Program-made: the position numbers and the translations under genes | The notes under the pieces: generated by a model | Databases searched by the model: none | Told to the model about the DNA's origin: nothing | The model's input: the letters and a program-made list of their open reading frames with translations, nothing else | Shown here: in pieces, positions 1 through 9,064 of the stretch | Numbering within the stretch: position 1 is the first letter of the stretch | Layout of the letters: the number at the start of each line of letters is the position of its first letter | NCBI RefSeq assembly: GCF_003590335.1 | Contig: NZ_MIET01000009.1 | Coordinates: forward strand, 186,001-250,000 | Length of the DNA: 64,000 nucleotides | Direction of reading: 5' to 3' | Origin: Pseudoalteromonas sp. MSK9-3 | GTDB taxonomy: Bacteria > Pseudomonadota > Gammaproteobacteria > Enterobacterales > Alteromonadaceae

Positions 1-1226
1 AGTTAAAGGTCATTGTCTCGGCCCATGGTCATGCGTTGTCGTATGATAATCCAGCTCAGCAAGCGCAGCTATGTGGTGAGTGGTGTGAGCGTTATTTTGA
101 TGTGGTATACAATGCGCATTTAGTTGAACGTACGGCCTTATGGCGCACGGATTGTGACCAGAGTGCGACTTTTCCTCAAGGTGGTACTTATATTTATGCG
201 CGGGCGAATTGGTGCCCAGGTGAAATCGTTGAACCTTTCACCTATAGCCTTGATACCCAGCAACCTCAATCGACGTTAGATATTGATTGGCAAAATTTTA
301 GTTGGCAACCTTCTCAGTACGGCTCAGATGCGCCAAGATATATTGTGAGTGCAGTGTTGACCACATATGATGCTATTACAGTTGATACTGATTTGGCTGT
401 TGAGCAGATCCTTACCCCAAATAGTGATATTGATAGTCGCCTTAATCAAAGTTGTGCAGATGTTACTGTTGCGGTACGAAACCAAGGTCAGACGGTCATT
501 AATCACATTGAATTCACCTATGGTGTCACTCAACAACACCAATTTACTTGGCAAGGCGTATTACACCCAAACGAACGACAAGTGGTGCAGTTACCAGCTC
601 GTTTTTGGGGGATTTTCTCACCAGAGAAAGCGAACATGATGGTACGCGCAACAATAGCACAAGATGAAATTGACAGTAATAACGTTATTTATAGTCGCAT
701 TGAAGCGCCGTTATCGATCAGTGACTCTGCGCAATTACATTTGCTGAGTGGTAAGTTTGCTGATGAAACAAGTGTGACGATTAAAAACAGCAAAGGCGAA
801 GCGCTAAGGCAGTGGTCACAATTTAATGCTTCAGCTGAGCACATGTTAGATTTAGATATGCCAGTGGGCTGCTATACATTAGAAGTGAATGATTCAGCGA
901 AAGATGGGCTGGCTTTTCCTTTTTTAAATCAGCGCAAAGGAAAAGGGAGTATTGCTATCCATGATATCGATGATATTCACCAATTACCGGCGGATTTCGG
1001 CCGGCAATTGCGTCTACCATTTACTGTGGGCTATCGGCTTGGTAGGTGCGCTGCGTCACCATGGCAAAGTGAGCATGCTTACGCACAAGTAGGGGAGCGC
1101 GTATCGTTTCAAGGCATTATTTATCAAGCCAAACATTGGAGTTACAATTTTCAGCCTGATGAGGCCGGTCCTTATGATGCTTGGCAGGCGCTGAGCTATT
1201 GTGACGGTAGTACATTAACGTATTAA
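1..1226 (+). CDS. PNGase F-like glycosidase with C-terminal chitin-binding module (5' partial)
   Basis: The reading frame is open from base 3 to the stop at 1224-1226, so the gene begins upstream of the window. The N-terminal part resembles peptide-N-glycosidase F-type amidases, which release N-glycans from asparagine: there is an HGH segment near the edge, paired cysteines (LCGEWC), and the stretch DCDQ...PQGGTYIYARANWCPG, close to the family's C-terminal signature. The last ~55 residues (SPWQSEHAYAQVGERVSFQG onward, ending in a Cys) look like a CBM5/12 chitin-binding domain. Many cysteines fit a secreted protein; any signal peptide lies outside the window. The family call is by motif resemblance, not by search. 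Confidence 0.7.
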   Translation, partial: LKVIVSAHGHALSYDNPAQQAQLCGEWCERYFDVVYNAHLVERTALWRTDCDQSATFPQGGTYIYARANWCPGEIVEPFTYSLDTQQPQSTLDIDWQNFSWQPSQYGSDAPRYIVSAVLTTYDAITVDTDLAVEQILTPNSDIDSRLNQSCADVTVAVRNQGQTVINHIEFTYGVTQQHQFTWQGVLHPNERQVVQLPARFWGIFSPEKANMMVRATIAQDEIDSNNVIYSRIEAPLSISDSAQLHLLSGKFADETSVTIKNSKGEALRQWSQFNASAEHMLDLDMPVGCYTLEVNDSAKDGLAFPFLNQRKGKGSIAIHDIDDIHQLPADFGRQLRLPFTVGYRLGRCAASPWQSEHAYAQVGERVSFQGIIYQAKHWSYNFQPDEAGPYDAWQALSYCDGSTLTY

Positions 1227-1309
1227 GGTGTGCTCGATTGAGTCTGTGATGTTTGTTTGTGTGGTTAAATATGGCTACACTGCAGACATCATTTTTTAAA
1301 GGAAAGTTA

Positions 1310-1795
1310 ATGGGCCTTAGTCGTAAAGCGTGGAATAACGTCGTCATTTTTTCGATGCTACTAATGATTTTTTTTCTCAATGGGGTGCATCATAAATTAA
1401 ACCCTAGCAACGAAGTCAGTGGGCCTCAGCAATTACTGCCAGAGCAAAGCTTTGTGCTTACATTGGCATTCCCTGGCTATAAAATTGAGCGAATTGGCAC
1501 ATCGTGGCGTATAGATGGACCTTGGCAAGCAAAACCAGAGCAAGTGCAGGCGCTGGTCAATGATTGGTTAGCAGTAAAGTTAGAGGTGGCTGATGTGACT
1601 TTAAATGCGGACAAAGCCCTTACCGTTGCGCGCTTTTGGCTGGCAGGGCAGGAATTACCCGTCAGTTATCAGCTATATCTCGAACAAGGGCAATACTATC
1701 TGTTTGATAAGCAGCAGCAGCTTTGGTTGCATGTGCCCAAGGAATTAGCCCAAACACTATTTTTACCTTTAGATATTGGCCAGTCACAACAGTGA
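1310..1795 (+). CDS. Small membrane-anchored protein of unknown function upstream of mutM
   Basis: This 161-residue protein has one N-terminal transmembrane segment (about residues 8-24, VVIFSMLLMIFFLNGV) followed by a soluble domain with a beta-rich appearance. The ATG at 1310 is preceded by AAAGGAAAG at 1298-1306, which favours it over an earlier in-frame start at 1253. The gene ends 30 bases before mutM on the same strand, so the two may be cotranscribed. I do not recognise a family. The topology suggests a periplasmic domain held at the inner membrane. Confidence 0.7.
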   Translation: MGLSRKAWNNVVIFSMLLMIFFLNGVHHKLNPSNEVSGPQQLLPEQSFVLTLAFPGYKIERIGTSWRIDGPWQAKPEQVQALVNDWLAVKLEVADVTLNADKALTVARFWLAGQELPVSYQLYLEQGQYYLFDKQQQLWLHVPKELAQTLFLPLDIGQSQQ

Positions 1796-1825
1796 TAGGT
1801 CTAACAATATATTACAGAGAACACA

Positions 1826-2635
1826 ATGCCTGAATTACCAGAAGTAGAAGTGAGCCGTTTAGGCATAAAACCCCATATTACTGAGCAAGTTGTGGATAAG
1901 GTGCTTATTCATAATACGCGACTCCGCTGGCCTGTACCTGATGAGGTTAAAACCATTGAAACGCTCAAAATCACGAATGTGCGTCGTCGAGCTAAATATT
2001 TATTGTTAGATACCGAAATAGGCAGCGTTATTTTACATTTGGGGATGTCAGGTCATTTACGAATTGTGCCCATTGAAGAGCCATTAAAAAAGCATGACCA
2101 TGTGGAGTTTCATTTTGCCAATGGTAAGGCGCTGCGATTAAATGATGCGCGTCGGTTTGGCGCATGTTTGTGGCAAGCACCTGACTGTGATCATACATTG
2201 TTTAGTAAACTTGGGCCTGAACCATTAACCGATGACTTTACTGCTGTGCACTTGTATGAACGTTCACGTGGTAAAAAGGTCGCAATAAAGCAGTTTATTA
2301 TGGATAACCATGTCGTGGTAGGCGTAGGGAATATTTATGCTAATGAGTCACTGTTTAAAGCGGGGATCCATCCGCAGAAAGAGTCAGGCAAGGTATCATT
2401 GAAACGTTTCCAACTTTTGACTCCTATCATTAAAGACACCTTAGCAGCAGCAATAGAGCAGGGGGGCACTACGCTAAAAGACTTTTCGCAATCAGATGGC
2501 AAGCCGGGTTATTTTGCACAGCAATTATTGGTTTATGGTCGCAAAGGTCAGCCGTGTATGAGCTGTGAAACGATTTTACAAGAAGTGCGATTAGGGCAGC
2601 GCAGCACCATATTTTGCAGTCAATGCCAAAAATGA
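1826..2635 (+). CDS. mutM: Formamidopyrimidine-DNA glycosylase (bifunctional glycosylase/AP lyase)
   Basis: The protein removes oxidised purines such as 8-oxoguanine from DNA and cleaves the resulting abasic site. It begins MPELPEVE, the Fpg/Nei N-terminus in which Pro2 is the nucleophile and Glu3 is catalytic. A helix-two-turn-helix region ([12 protein letters not shown]) precedes a C-terminal zinc finger with two CxxC pairs (CMSC and CSQC). The length of 269 residues is normal for the family. It is followed by a convergent M20 peptidase gene 13 bases away. Confidence 0.97.
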   Translation: MPELPEVEVSRLGIKPHITEQVVDKVLIHNTRLRWPVPDEVKTIETLKITNVRRRAKYLLLDTEIGSVILHLGMSGHLRIVPIEEPLKKHDHVEFHFANGKALRLNDARRFGACLWQAPDCDHTLFSKLGPEPLTDDFTAVHLYERSRGKKVAIKQFIMDNHVVVGVGNIYANESLFKAGIHPQKESGKVSLKRFQLLTPIIKDTLAAAIEQGGTTLKDFSQSDGKPGYFAQQLLVYGRKGQPCMSCETILQEVRLGQRSTIFCSQCQK

Positions 2636-2648
2636 TGCTTAGGGGCTG

Positions 2649-3797
2649 TTAAGTTGAAGGCGCAAGCGCCGAGGCGGCGTGGGTGTTTGTTGCCACGTCT
2701 TTGTCATGGCACCACGCAGCAAGAATACGAGTGACCTGTGCCACTCTCAGCTCAAAGCTAGATTTAAGTGCGCGCTCATGCATAGTATGGTCGCCGTCTC
2801 CATAAGGGCCAAAACCATCCAGAGTAGGTATACCTGCAGCTGATACGGTATTCGCATCAGAGACGCCGCCACGATGTTCGACGGGCAGATCATGCTGTAA
2901 AATCTCAGCTATCTCTTCAAGTAATTGCGCTTGCGGTGGCGTAGGTGCCATCACTGGACGTTGTAATCCACCACTGATGGTAATTTCAACACCGGTGATC
3001 TCAATCGCCAAGCAGATATTTTCGATGCCTTTTAGCAAGCGTTGTTGTTCTGTTTGTGTTGTAAAACGTGCCTCGACTAGCATATTAGCCTTAGGCGAAA
3101 TGGTATTAGCACCCAGACCGCCAGAAATTTTGCCGACATTCACGGTACTGCCCAGTTTAAGGTTTGTTAGGCTCGTCATTTCCAGAAGTAAATTGGCAAG
3201 GGCAAAATTGGCATCAATACCGTCACTGTAATGATTTCCCGCATGGGCGGCTTTGCCTGTCACTGTAATATCAAATGTTGCTATGCCTTTTCTGGCTACG
3301 ACGACTTCATGGTCTTTCCCTGCGGCCTCAAAGACTAAGCAGGCATCGTAATTTTTGGCCAATTCACTGGTTAAAGCTTGGCTGTCATCACTGCCAATTT
3401 CCTCATCACTAACCAGTAAAAAATCAACATTATATAAGGGGCCACATTGCTTACGGAGTTCTCTCAAGGCATTGAGTGCAACAAAGTTCCCTCCTTTCAT
3501 ATCGCATACTCCAGGCCCATATACCCATTCACTGTCCTGTTGAAACTGAGTGAATGTACCTTCAGGGAATACGGTATCTAGGTGACCGAGTAACAGGACT
3601 TTTCGACCGGCTTGTTTGGGCGTGTGAAAGAGTAAATGATCGCCAATGTCATCTCTTTGGTAGCGCGTTAATGAAAAACCAAGGGGCGCTAATAACTCAA
3701 TCATCTGCTCACCATGTTGGTCAACATTCACTTTATTCTTACTGTGTGAGTTGCAGCGGATCAGTGCTGCTAACTCGTCAAAATTTAACTGTGTCAT
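2649..3797 (-). CDS. M20 family zinc carboxypeptidase (glutamate carboxypeptidase-like)
   Basis: This 382-residue protein has the M20 dinuclear zinc site: His72 and Asp74 in GHLDTVF, Asp99 in GVCDMKGG, and Glu132/Glu133 in SDEEIGS. The dimerisation-domain hallmark (ITVTGKAAHAGNHYSDG) is also present. It most resembles the carboxypeptidase G2 subgroup, which hydrolyses C-terminal glutamate-type substrates; ArgE- or DapE-like activity is an alternative, but an argE is found elsewhere in the window. No signal peptide is seen, so it is probably cytoplasmic. The start has an AGGGAA ribosome site. It diverges from the ATP-grasp/M14 gene run, to which it could be functionally linked. Confidence 0.85.
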   Translation of the reverse strand: MTQLNFDELAALIRCNSHSKNKVNVDQHGEQMIELLAPLGFSLTRYQRDDIGDHLLFHTPKQAGRKVLLLGHLDTVFPEGTFTQFQQDSEWVYGPGVCDMKGGNFVALNALRELRKQCGPLYNVDFLLVSDEEIGSDDSQALTSELAKNYDACLVFEAAGKDHEVVVARKGIATFDITVTGKAAHAGNHYSDGIDANFALANLLLEMTSLTNLKLGSTVNVGKISGGLGANTISPKANMLVEARFTTQTEQQRLLKGIENICLAIEITGVEITISGGLQRPVMAPTPPQAQLLEEIAEILQHDLPVEHRGGVSDANTVSAAGIPTLDGFGPYGDGDHTMHERALKSSFELRVAQVTRILAAWCHDKDVATNTHAASALAPST

Positions 3798-3967
3798 TAT
3801 CGATTCCCTGAGTTTTGTTATTACCGATCCTCGCTAGATCCAGTTGCATTTAAGTGAAGCTTTTATGAACAAATTTTGTCTGTGGCTTTTGGTCAAAAAT
3901 ATGTCATACAGATCCTTTTAAATTAGCGCTCAGTTTAAAAACTATGCAGCTCACCAAGGAGAAAATT

Positions 3968-4903
3968 GTGACAGCACCTCATGTTGGTATTTGGATGTAT
4001 GAAAATGGCGGTGGCTCAGCCATCGAACGCAAACTGGTTCATGCATTGGCTGAACGCGGGATCCAAACCAGTACCGGGTTAAATTTACGTGATGCACGCG
4101 CACAAGGGGGTGAGATTGTGTGTAATGGTGTGGCTATGGAGCAACTCGATGCATTCTTAAGTTACAACGCAGGGCAGCAGACTCAATATCAGTTGTATTT
4201 ATATCAAGTGCTTAGCCAAACTATTCCTACCTTAAATAATTTTAATGCTTTTTCATTGGCGGAAGATAAATTTCGCACTGCACATTTATTGAGTAGTCAC
4301 GGCATTGCCACTGCGGATTACCGTTTATGCCATAAAAATGATATCGATGGACTCAAAGCGGCGATTAGAGACTTTGGCGGCAAGTTAGTATACAAACCAA
4401 CCGATGGGTGGGGCGGGGTCGGCATTGTCAAAATTGATAGTGAACAGGCACTTGATATGTTGCTGCCATTTTTGAGTCGCACCGATCTGAGATATTTTTA
4501 TGTAGAACGTTTTATTAATTATGACAATACGGATTACCGTATTGATATTGTCGATGGTAAATGTGTGGGCTGTTATGGCCGCAAAGCGCCAAAGGATGAT
4601 TGGAAAACGAATATTACCAGTGGTGGCTCGGTATTTATTCGTGAGCCAGGTCAGGAGGTGATTGATTTAGCGATTAAAGCAACGCAATTACTGGGACTGG
4701 AAATCGCAGGGGTCGATCTCATCTATGACCGAGACAAAGAAGAATATGTGGTACTAGAAGTGAATACCATTCCAGCATTTGCAACGCCAGAGCAAGAGGC
4801 GTTGGGGATCAATTTTAATCAGAGCAAACTCGATGCCATGGTCGATTTAATCGACAGCACGGTACAACGCAAACTCGCACTTCATTCAGCCAAGGTGGCC
4901 TAA
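3968..4903 (+). CDS. RimK-like ATP-grasp ligase
   Basis: This 311-residue ATP-grasp enzyme would form an amide bond between a carboxylate, activated as acyl phosphate, and an amine. Visible features are the ATP-binding lysine in KLVYKPTDGWGGVGI with its glycine-rich loop, and the metal-binding end of the domain in GVDLIYDRDKEEYVVLEVNT (acidic residues, then ExN). The start is chosen as GTG 3968 because AAGGAG lies six bases upstream at 3956-3961; an ATG at 3944 is in frame but has no such site. The next gene, also an ATP-grasp protein, begins two bases after the stop. The substrate is unknown. Confidence 0.85.
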   Translation: MTAPHVGIWMYENGGGSAIERKLVHALAERGIQTSTGLNLRDARAQGGEIVCNGVAMEQLDAFLSYNAGQQTQYQLYLYQVLSQTIPTLNNFNAFSLAEDKFRTAHLLSSHGIATADYRLCHKNDIDGLKAAIRDFGGKLVYKPTDGWGGVGIVKIDSEQALDMLLPFLSRTDLRYFYVERFINYDNTDYRIDIVDGKCVGCYGRKAPKDDWKTNITSGGSVFIREPGQEVIDLAIKATQLLGLEIAGVDLIYDRDKEEYVVLEVNTIPAFATPEQEALGINFNQSKLDAMVDLIDSTVQRKLALHSAKVA

Positions 4904-4905
4904 AA

Positions 4906-6294
4906 ATGACTGTAAAATCACCATTACCCAAAATTGGATTATTATACTTAGATTACGTACTGCGCTTTTTTGATAAGTCTAACTTTAAGGGTTGGCCTGA
5001 TAAAATCGAACAAGTAACCTATCACTGGGGCGATGATAAAGCGCGTTTTATCAGGGAAGTAAAAAAGAAGAAAATCGATGTGTTAATTGGTAATATCCCC
5101 GCGACTGCCTATGAAGCATTTCGTGAAATAGCACGGGCATTACCTGAAGTGCGTTTTTTGCCATCAGTAGACAGTCAGTTTTCTAATAAATCAAAAGAAA
5201 ATGTCACCCACTTTTGTCGAAAATACGATTTGCCGACCCCTCATACCGAGATTTTTTATATTCCAGAAAAGGCGCAAAACTATTTGGCTAAAGCCAAGTA
5301 TCCAAAGATCATTAAACGATCTTATGGGCCATCTAACTACGGTGGCTATTTCGTCCATAAAGTTGATAACGCAGAGCAAGCTCAGCAATTATTAGGTGAA
5401 AAGCGTTATTACCCGGTGTATGTACAAGATTTTGTGCCGATGGAAGCCGATATTCGGGTAATGTTGATTGGTCATAAACCAGTATGCGCATTTTGGCGCA
5501 GACCTCCAGAGGGAGAGTGGCTAACTAATACGAGTCAAGGTGGCAGTATGGATTATCAAGCTATCCCACATTCGGTATTAGAGTTGGCAATTCGTACTTC
5601 TAAGGCTGCAAATGCAGAGTATTGGGCATGCGATATTGCACTGGGTAAAGATGGTAAGTTACGTATTTTAGAATGTGCAACGGCATTTGCTGCTTTCCCG
5701 TATATTCGTGATTGGATCGGGCAATATTTGATGTGGTTACTGGGGGACGGTCGTTTTGCATTACCTCATATTCCACTCTATAACTGGGAAGAGCTAGGCA
5801 AAATTAACCCTAGTTTATTGCGTACAATGCGCCATATTGGTTTTTCTCGTTATACACCGAGTCAAGATTGTGGGGAAATGTTTACTCAGTTGAATGAACA
5901 GCAATACCCTATCCTAGATACTGAATATTTATCTCAGGAAGAGTGGCCAAGTGAAGTATGGAATTTACAAGACAATTTTATACTCAAAGGTTCAGAAAAT
6001 ATGGCAAAACCAATATTGCAAAGCGTTGCTGGTGGCGATGAAGCGGCCAACGATAATTCGCAGTCGTTACATGATTACTCAGATGGACAGATCCGGACAA
6101 TATTAGGTCAAGTAAAGGGGATTGGCGGCAAAATGATCGATGAGATCATGCAAACATTTGGTGCGCATGGCGTGGTGGATGTATTGAATACCGAGCCAGA
6201 AAAACTGTGTGTGGTGAAAAATCTAAAAGACAAAAAGCTACAAAAAATTGTGTCGCATTGGCAGCAAGTTGCCACAGAAAAGTCGTGTCATTAG
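4906..6294 (+). CDS. ATP-grasp ligase with C-terminal helix-hairpin-helix domain
   Basis: The first ~300 residues form a second RimK-like ATP-grasp module: KIIKRSYGPSNYGGYF supplies the ATP lysine and glycine-rich loop, and ACDIALGKDGKLRILECAT the metal-binding segment, although the usual ExN is replaced by ECA. The final ~65 residues contain two helix-hairpin-helix-like repeats (VKGIGGKMIDEIMQTFG and VKNLKDKKLQKIVSHW), a fold usually used for nucleic-acid or protein contacts. The gene is almost certainly cotranscribed with the ligase before it. The ECA change could mean altered metal use or a non-catalytic role. The HhH fusion is unusual in this family as far as I know. Confidence 0.82.
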   Translation: MTVKSPLPKIGLLYLDYVLRFFDKSNFKGWPDKIEQVTYHWGDDKARFIREVKKKKIDVLIGNIPATAYEAFREIARALPEVRFLPSVDSQFSNKSKENVTHFCRKYDLPTPHTEIFYIPEKAQNYLAKAKYPKIIKRSYGPSNYGGYFVHKVDNAEQAQQLLGEKRYYPVYVQDFVPMEADIRVMLIGHKPVCAFWRRPPEGEWLTNTSQGGSMDYQAIPHSVLELAIRTSKAANAEYWACDIALGKDGKLRILECATAFAAFPYIRDWIGQYLMWLLGDGRFALPHIPLYNWEELGKINPSLLRTMRHIGFSRYTPSQDCGEMFTQLNEQQYPILDTEYLSQEEWPSEVWNLQDNFILKGSENMAKPILQSVAGGDEAANDNSQSLHDYSDGQIRTILGQVKGIGGKMIDEIMQTFGAHGVVDVLNTEPEKLCVVKNLKDKKLQKIVSHWQQVATEKSCH

Positions 6295-6341
6295 ACAGGG
6301 CTTTTTTGTCTTACTGCTTCTTTTAGTTTTTAGGGAACACT

Positions 6342-8933
6342 ATGAAAATTCAATACGCTTCATATCAAGATACCATTGATTTTTTGCAGCGAGCCATGAG
6401 TGAACATCCGCATTTGATTCGCTTACAAAGTATTGGTCAAACTTGGGAAGAGCGGCCAATAATGCTTGTGACTGTCTCACTAGATGTGACATATGCTGAT
6501 GATAAGCCTGCTTTACTTTACACAGGATCAATTCATGCCCGAGAATGGATAGGCAATGAGTTGGCGATTAAGTTTATAGAGTATGTGATCGACAACTACC
6601 GCTTTAATCCTAAGTTACAAACTGCACTTACGCGAAATACCCTCTATATGGTGCCGTGTTTGAACCCTGATGGGTTTGAATATTCTCGTAATCACTTTTC
6701 GTTTTGGCGTAAAAACCGTCGCAATAATGGTGATGGTACTTTTGGTGTGGATTTAAACCGAAATTTTGATGCGAAGTTTATGCGTAATCAGAACACGCAT
6801 ATGAATACCTATGGCGGCCCACATGCGTTTTCTGAACCAGAAACGTGTGCGATTAGAGACTTTGTTGAATCACATGACAACATTCGTATCGCGTTAGATT
6901 ACCATTCACAAGGTAATGTGTTTTTTCCGGCGCATAAGTTTAATCATGAAGTAGAAATTGAAGGCACGGATTTAAATGTACTGTGTGCCAATATGAATAA
7001 TGAAATTCGCAAAGTTACAGGGCGACAATATGGTATTCATCGCGGTAAGCCGCCTGCTCAGTTGATCCATGGCAGTGGCAGGGAATATTACTATCGCAAG
7101 GGGATTATCGCTACAGTAGTCGAAGTAGGCACCCGCAATATTCCTGATTATATGAAGAATATGTCGCAAAGTGTGGCAGAGAACATTCCTGCAGTTGTGC
7201 ATGCATTAAGTGAAGCGATAAACTACTCTCCACTGGCGCCTAGTAGGGTGTTAGATTTTACCATTGGAAAAGTGACTCATGACACGGTTGAATTACAGTG
7301 GCAGTATGAGCAGCGTGATGATATTTATTTTGAAGTCTATCGTAGTGAGCACAATAAAAGTCCATGCACGGAAGAAAACTTAGTGGCGATCACTAAGTCA
7401 CAGACCTTTATTGATACTCAGTTAAACAGTGGTCATTTTTATTTTTATAATATTCGCGCCGTAGACAAAGTCACTAAAATTAAATCACCTTTTCGGCCTG
7501 AACTGCGTTTAAAAACCACATTAGCAACGCATCAATGTGGGCGTACGCTGTTTCCTGCGAGGGAACAAGTTGGTTACTTGTCGCAAAATTTTAGTGCGAA
7601 GAACAAAGAGCATTTTGGTTATAATTCAATGTTTATTGGTGTTGATAAAAACCGAGGAGTCAGCTTGGGAGTCGTTGCGTATGATTTAAGCACCATTCCT
7701 GAGGGCTCAAGTATTGAAACCGCGCAGTTTTTTTTATACCCAATGAATCGGGTTGCCACCAAAATAGAAAAATATGGCGAGTGGTCAATCTCAATTTTAG
7801 ATTCATCTCAAATTGATGATATTTACGACTTTAATAAGATTATTGACGCGACACCGCTACATACTTTGGGTCAAACTATCGAATCAGACAAGATGACTCA
7901 AGGTATTTGGCTGAAGTGGGTATTTAACGGTGTAGAACGTGCATTGTTAAATAAGTTACTCAGTGACAAAACTTTACTACTGCGCTTACAAGGGCCAAAC
8001 ACGCTACCATTGGGCAATGACTCTCAAGTCATGCAGTTTGACATCGGCTATGGCCCGTTTGGCAGCGGCTTGCATTACCGTCCTAATTTAGAATTGATTT
8101 ATCAGCTGCCAGAACAAACGGTGGCGCTGGCGGTTTCTTCATGTAATACCATTTATCAAGACAAAGTCGTGAATGATAAATTGGCCTCAGGGTTTGATAC
8201 TCAAGGTAATATTGTTTATGGACAATTAGCATTTGAGCATTTACAGCAGCTCGACCCGCTGAGAACCGTGTTTACTCAGGCCTGTTTAACCTTGTATAGC
8301 CGCAATAGTTTGTCGTCAGCGAAAGATGTCCGCTTTACTGTTGAGTTGGTTGAGCTTAAAGATGTTGACTTTAAACATGTAAAGCAGCGGCAAAAAATCG
8401 AATATATTGGCTATGAAGTCAGCAATGAGCAACTCAAAGAGCGCAGCGCGCACAACTTTATTTTTGATAGTTATTCTTTACAAGAATTAGCACGTTTGCA
8501 TAAAGCACAAACGCCTTATTACTTTATTATTCGTGCGACGGCAGAGTCTCAAGCAAGTAATGCTTTAGTGAATTGGGCTGACTGTCATGCAGAGCAGGCT
8601 GCAACGCTCAATATTAACTATATTGAACGGCGTAATGAGCCATTACCAGCGCCGACTAACTTGCAAACTCAAGTCGAAAATGGGGTGGTAAAACTCATGT
8701 GGGATAATCCTGATAGCGGTGATTTAGTGGGGTGTTTTGTGGTTAGAAATCGCTTTCATCCACCTCGCTCTCCATTTGATGGCGTGAAGCTGTATGGTGG
8801 GCCTGATACGTATACATTGGATAACTTTGGTAATGCAGATTTGAGTAAGTACTATGGTGTATTTAGCTACGACCATGCGCCGAATTACTCTGAGCCTGTC
8901 GTCATCCATTACCCAGGTAAAGACAGTAAATAA
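6342..8933 (+). CDS. M14 zinc carboxypeptidase with FN3 and beta-sandwich domains, apparently cytoplasmic
   Basis: Residues ~1-290 form an M14 carboxypeptidase domain: zinc ligands in HAREW (HxxE) and LDYHSQG, substrate-binding VDLNRNFD, and the catalytic Glu in TVVEVGTRN. A fibronectin type III-like domain follows (~300-395), then a ~200-residue region resembling a DNRLRE-type beta-sandwich (ending NLELIYQLP), a second similar region, and a final FN3-like domain (from ~765). The N-terminus has no signal peptide, which is odd for a protein with such extracellular-style modules. It lies 47 bases after the two ATP-grasp ligases, suggesting it trims or activates what they make. Start ATG 6342 follows AGGGAA. 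Confidence 0.85.
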   Translation: MKIQYASYQDTIDFLQRAMSEHPHLIRLQSIGQTWEERPIMLVTVSLDVTYADDKPALLYTGSIHAREWIGNELAIKFIEYVIDNYRFNPKLQTALTRNTLYMVPCLNPDGFEYSRNHFSFWRKNRRNNGDGTFGVDLNRNFDAKFMRNQNTHMNTYGGPHAFSEPETCAIRDFVESHDNIRIALDYHSQGNVFFPAHKFNHEVEIEGTDLNVLCANMNNEIRKVTGRQYGIHRGKPPAQLIHGSGREYYYRKGIIATVVEVGTRNIPDYMKNMSQSVAENIPAVVHALSEAINYSPLAPSRVLDFTIGKVTHDTVELQWQYEQRDDIYFEVYRSEHNKSPCTEENLVAITKSQTFIDTQLNSGHFYFYNIRAVDKVTKIKSPFRPELRLKTTLATHQCGRTLFPAREQVGYLSQNFSAKNKEHFGYNSMFIGVDKNRGVSLGVVAYDLSTIPEGSSIETAQFFLYPMNRVATKIEKYGEWSISILDSSQIDDIYDFNKIIDATPLHTLGQTIESDKMTQGIWLKWVFNGVERALLNKLLSDKTLLLRLQGPNTLPLGNDSQVMQFDIGYGPFGSGLHYRPNLELIYQLPEQTVALAVSSCNTIYQDKVVNDKLASGFDTQGNIVYGQLAFEHLQQLDPLRTVFTQACLTLYSRNSLSSAKDVRFTVELVELKDVDFKHVKQRQKIEYIGYEVSNEQLKERSAHNFIFDSYSLQELARLHKAQTPYYFIIRATAESQASNALVNWADCHAEQAATLNINYIERRNEPLPAPTNLQTQVENGVVKLMWDNPDSGDLVGCFVVRNRFHPPRSPFDGVKLYGGPDTYTLDNFGNADLSKYYGVFSYDHAPNYSEPVVIHYPGKDSK

Positions 8934-8980
8934 CTCAAGCTAGCGGGAACTTACTTAAAAGTAAGAAGGGTATGTAGTTT

Positions 8981-9017
8981 ATCACTCGGTAGAAAAAACC
9001 ATATTCTACTGAGTGAT
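8981..9017 (+). terminator. Terminator-like hairpin after the M14 peptidase gene
   Basis: ATCACTCGGTAGAA (8981-8994) pairs with TTCTACTGAGTGAT (9004-9017) with one G-U pair and a nine-base loop. The downstream T run is short, so it may be weak. It separates the ATP-grasp/M14 genes from the next gene. Confidence 0.55.
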
Positions 9018-9064
9018 TTAATGCCATGATATGGCCTTTATTGATGTCTAATGAAGGAAAAGTC

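Noticed and set aside
3798..3967. Small peptide substrate gene beside the ATP-grasp ligases
   Set aside because: No frame with a ribosome site and sensible length was seen in this gap or in 6295-6341.
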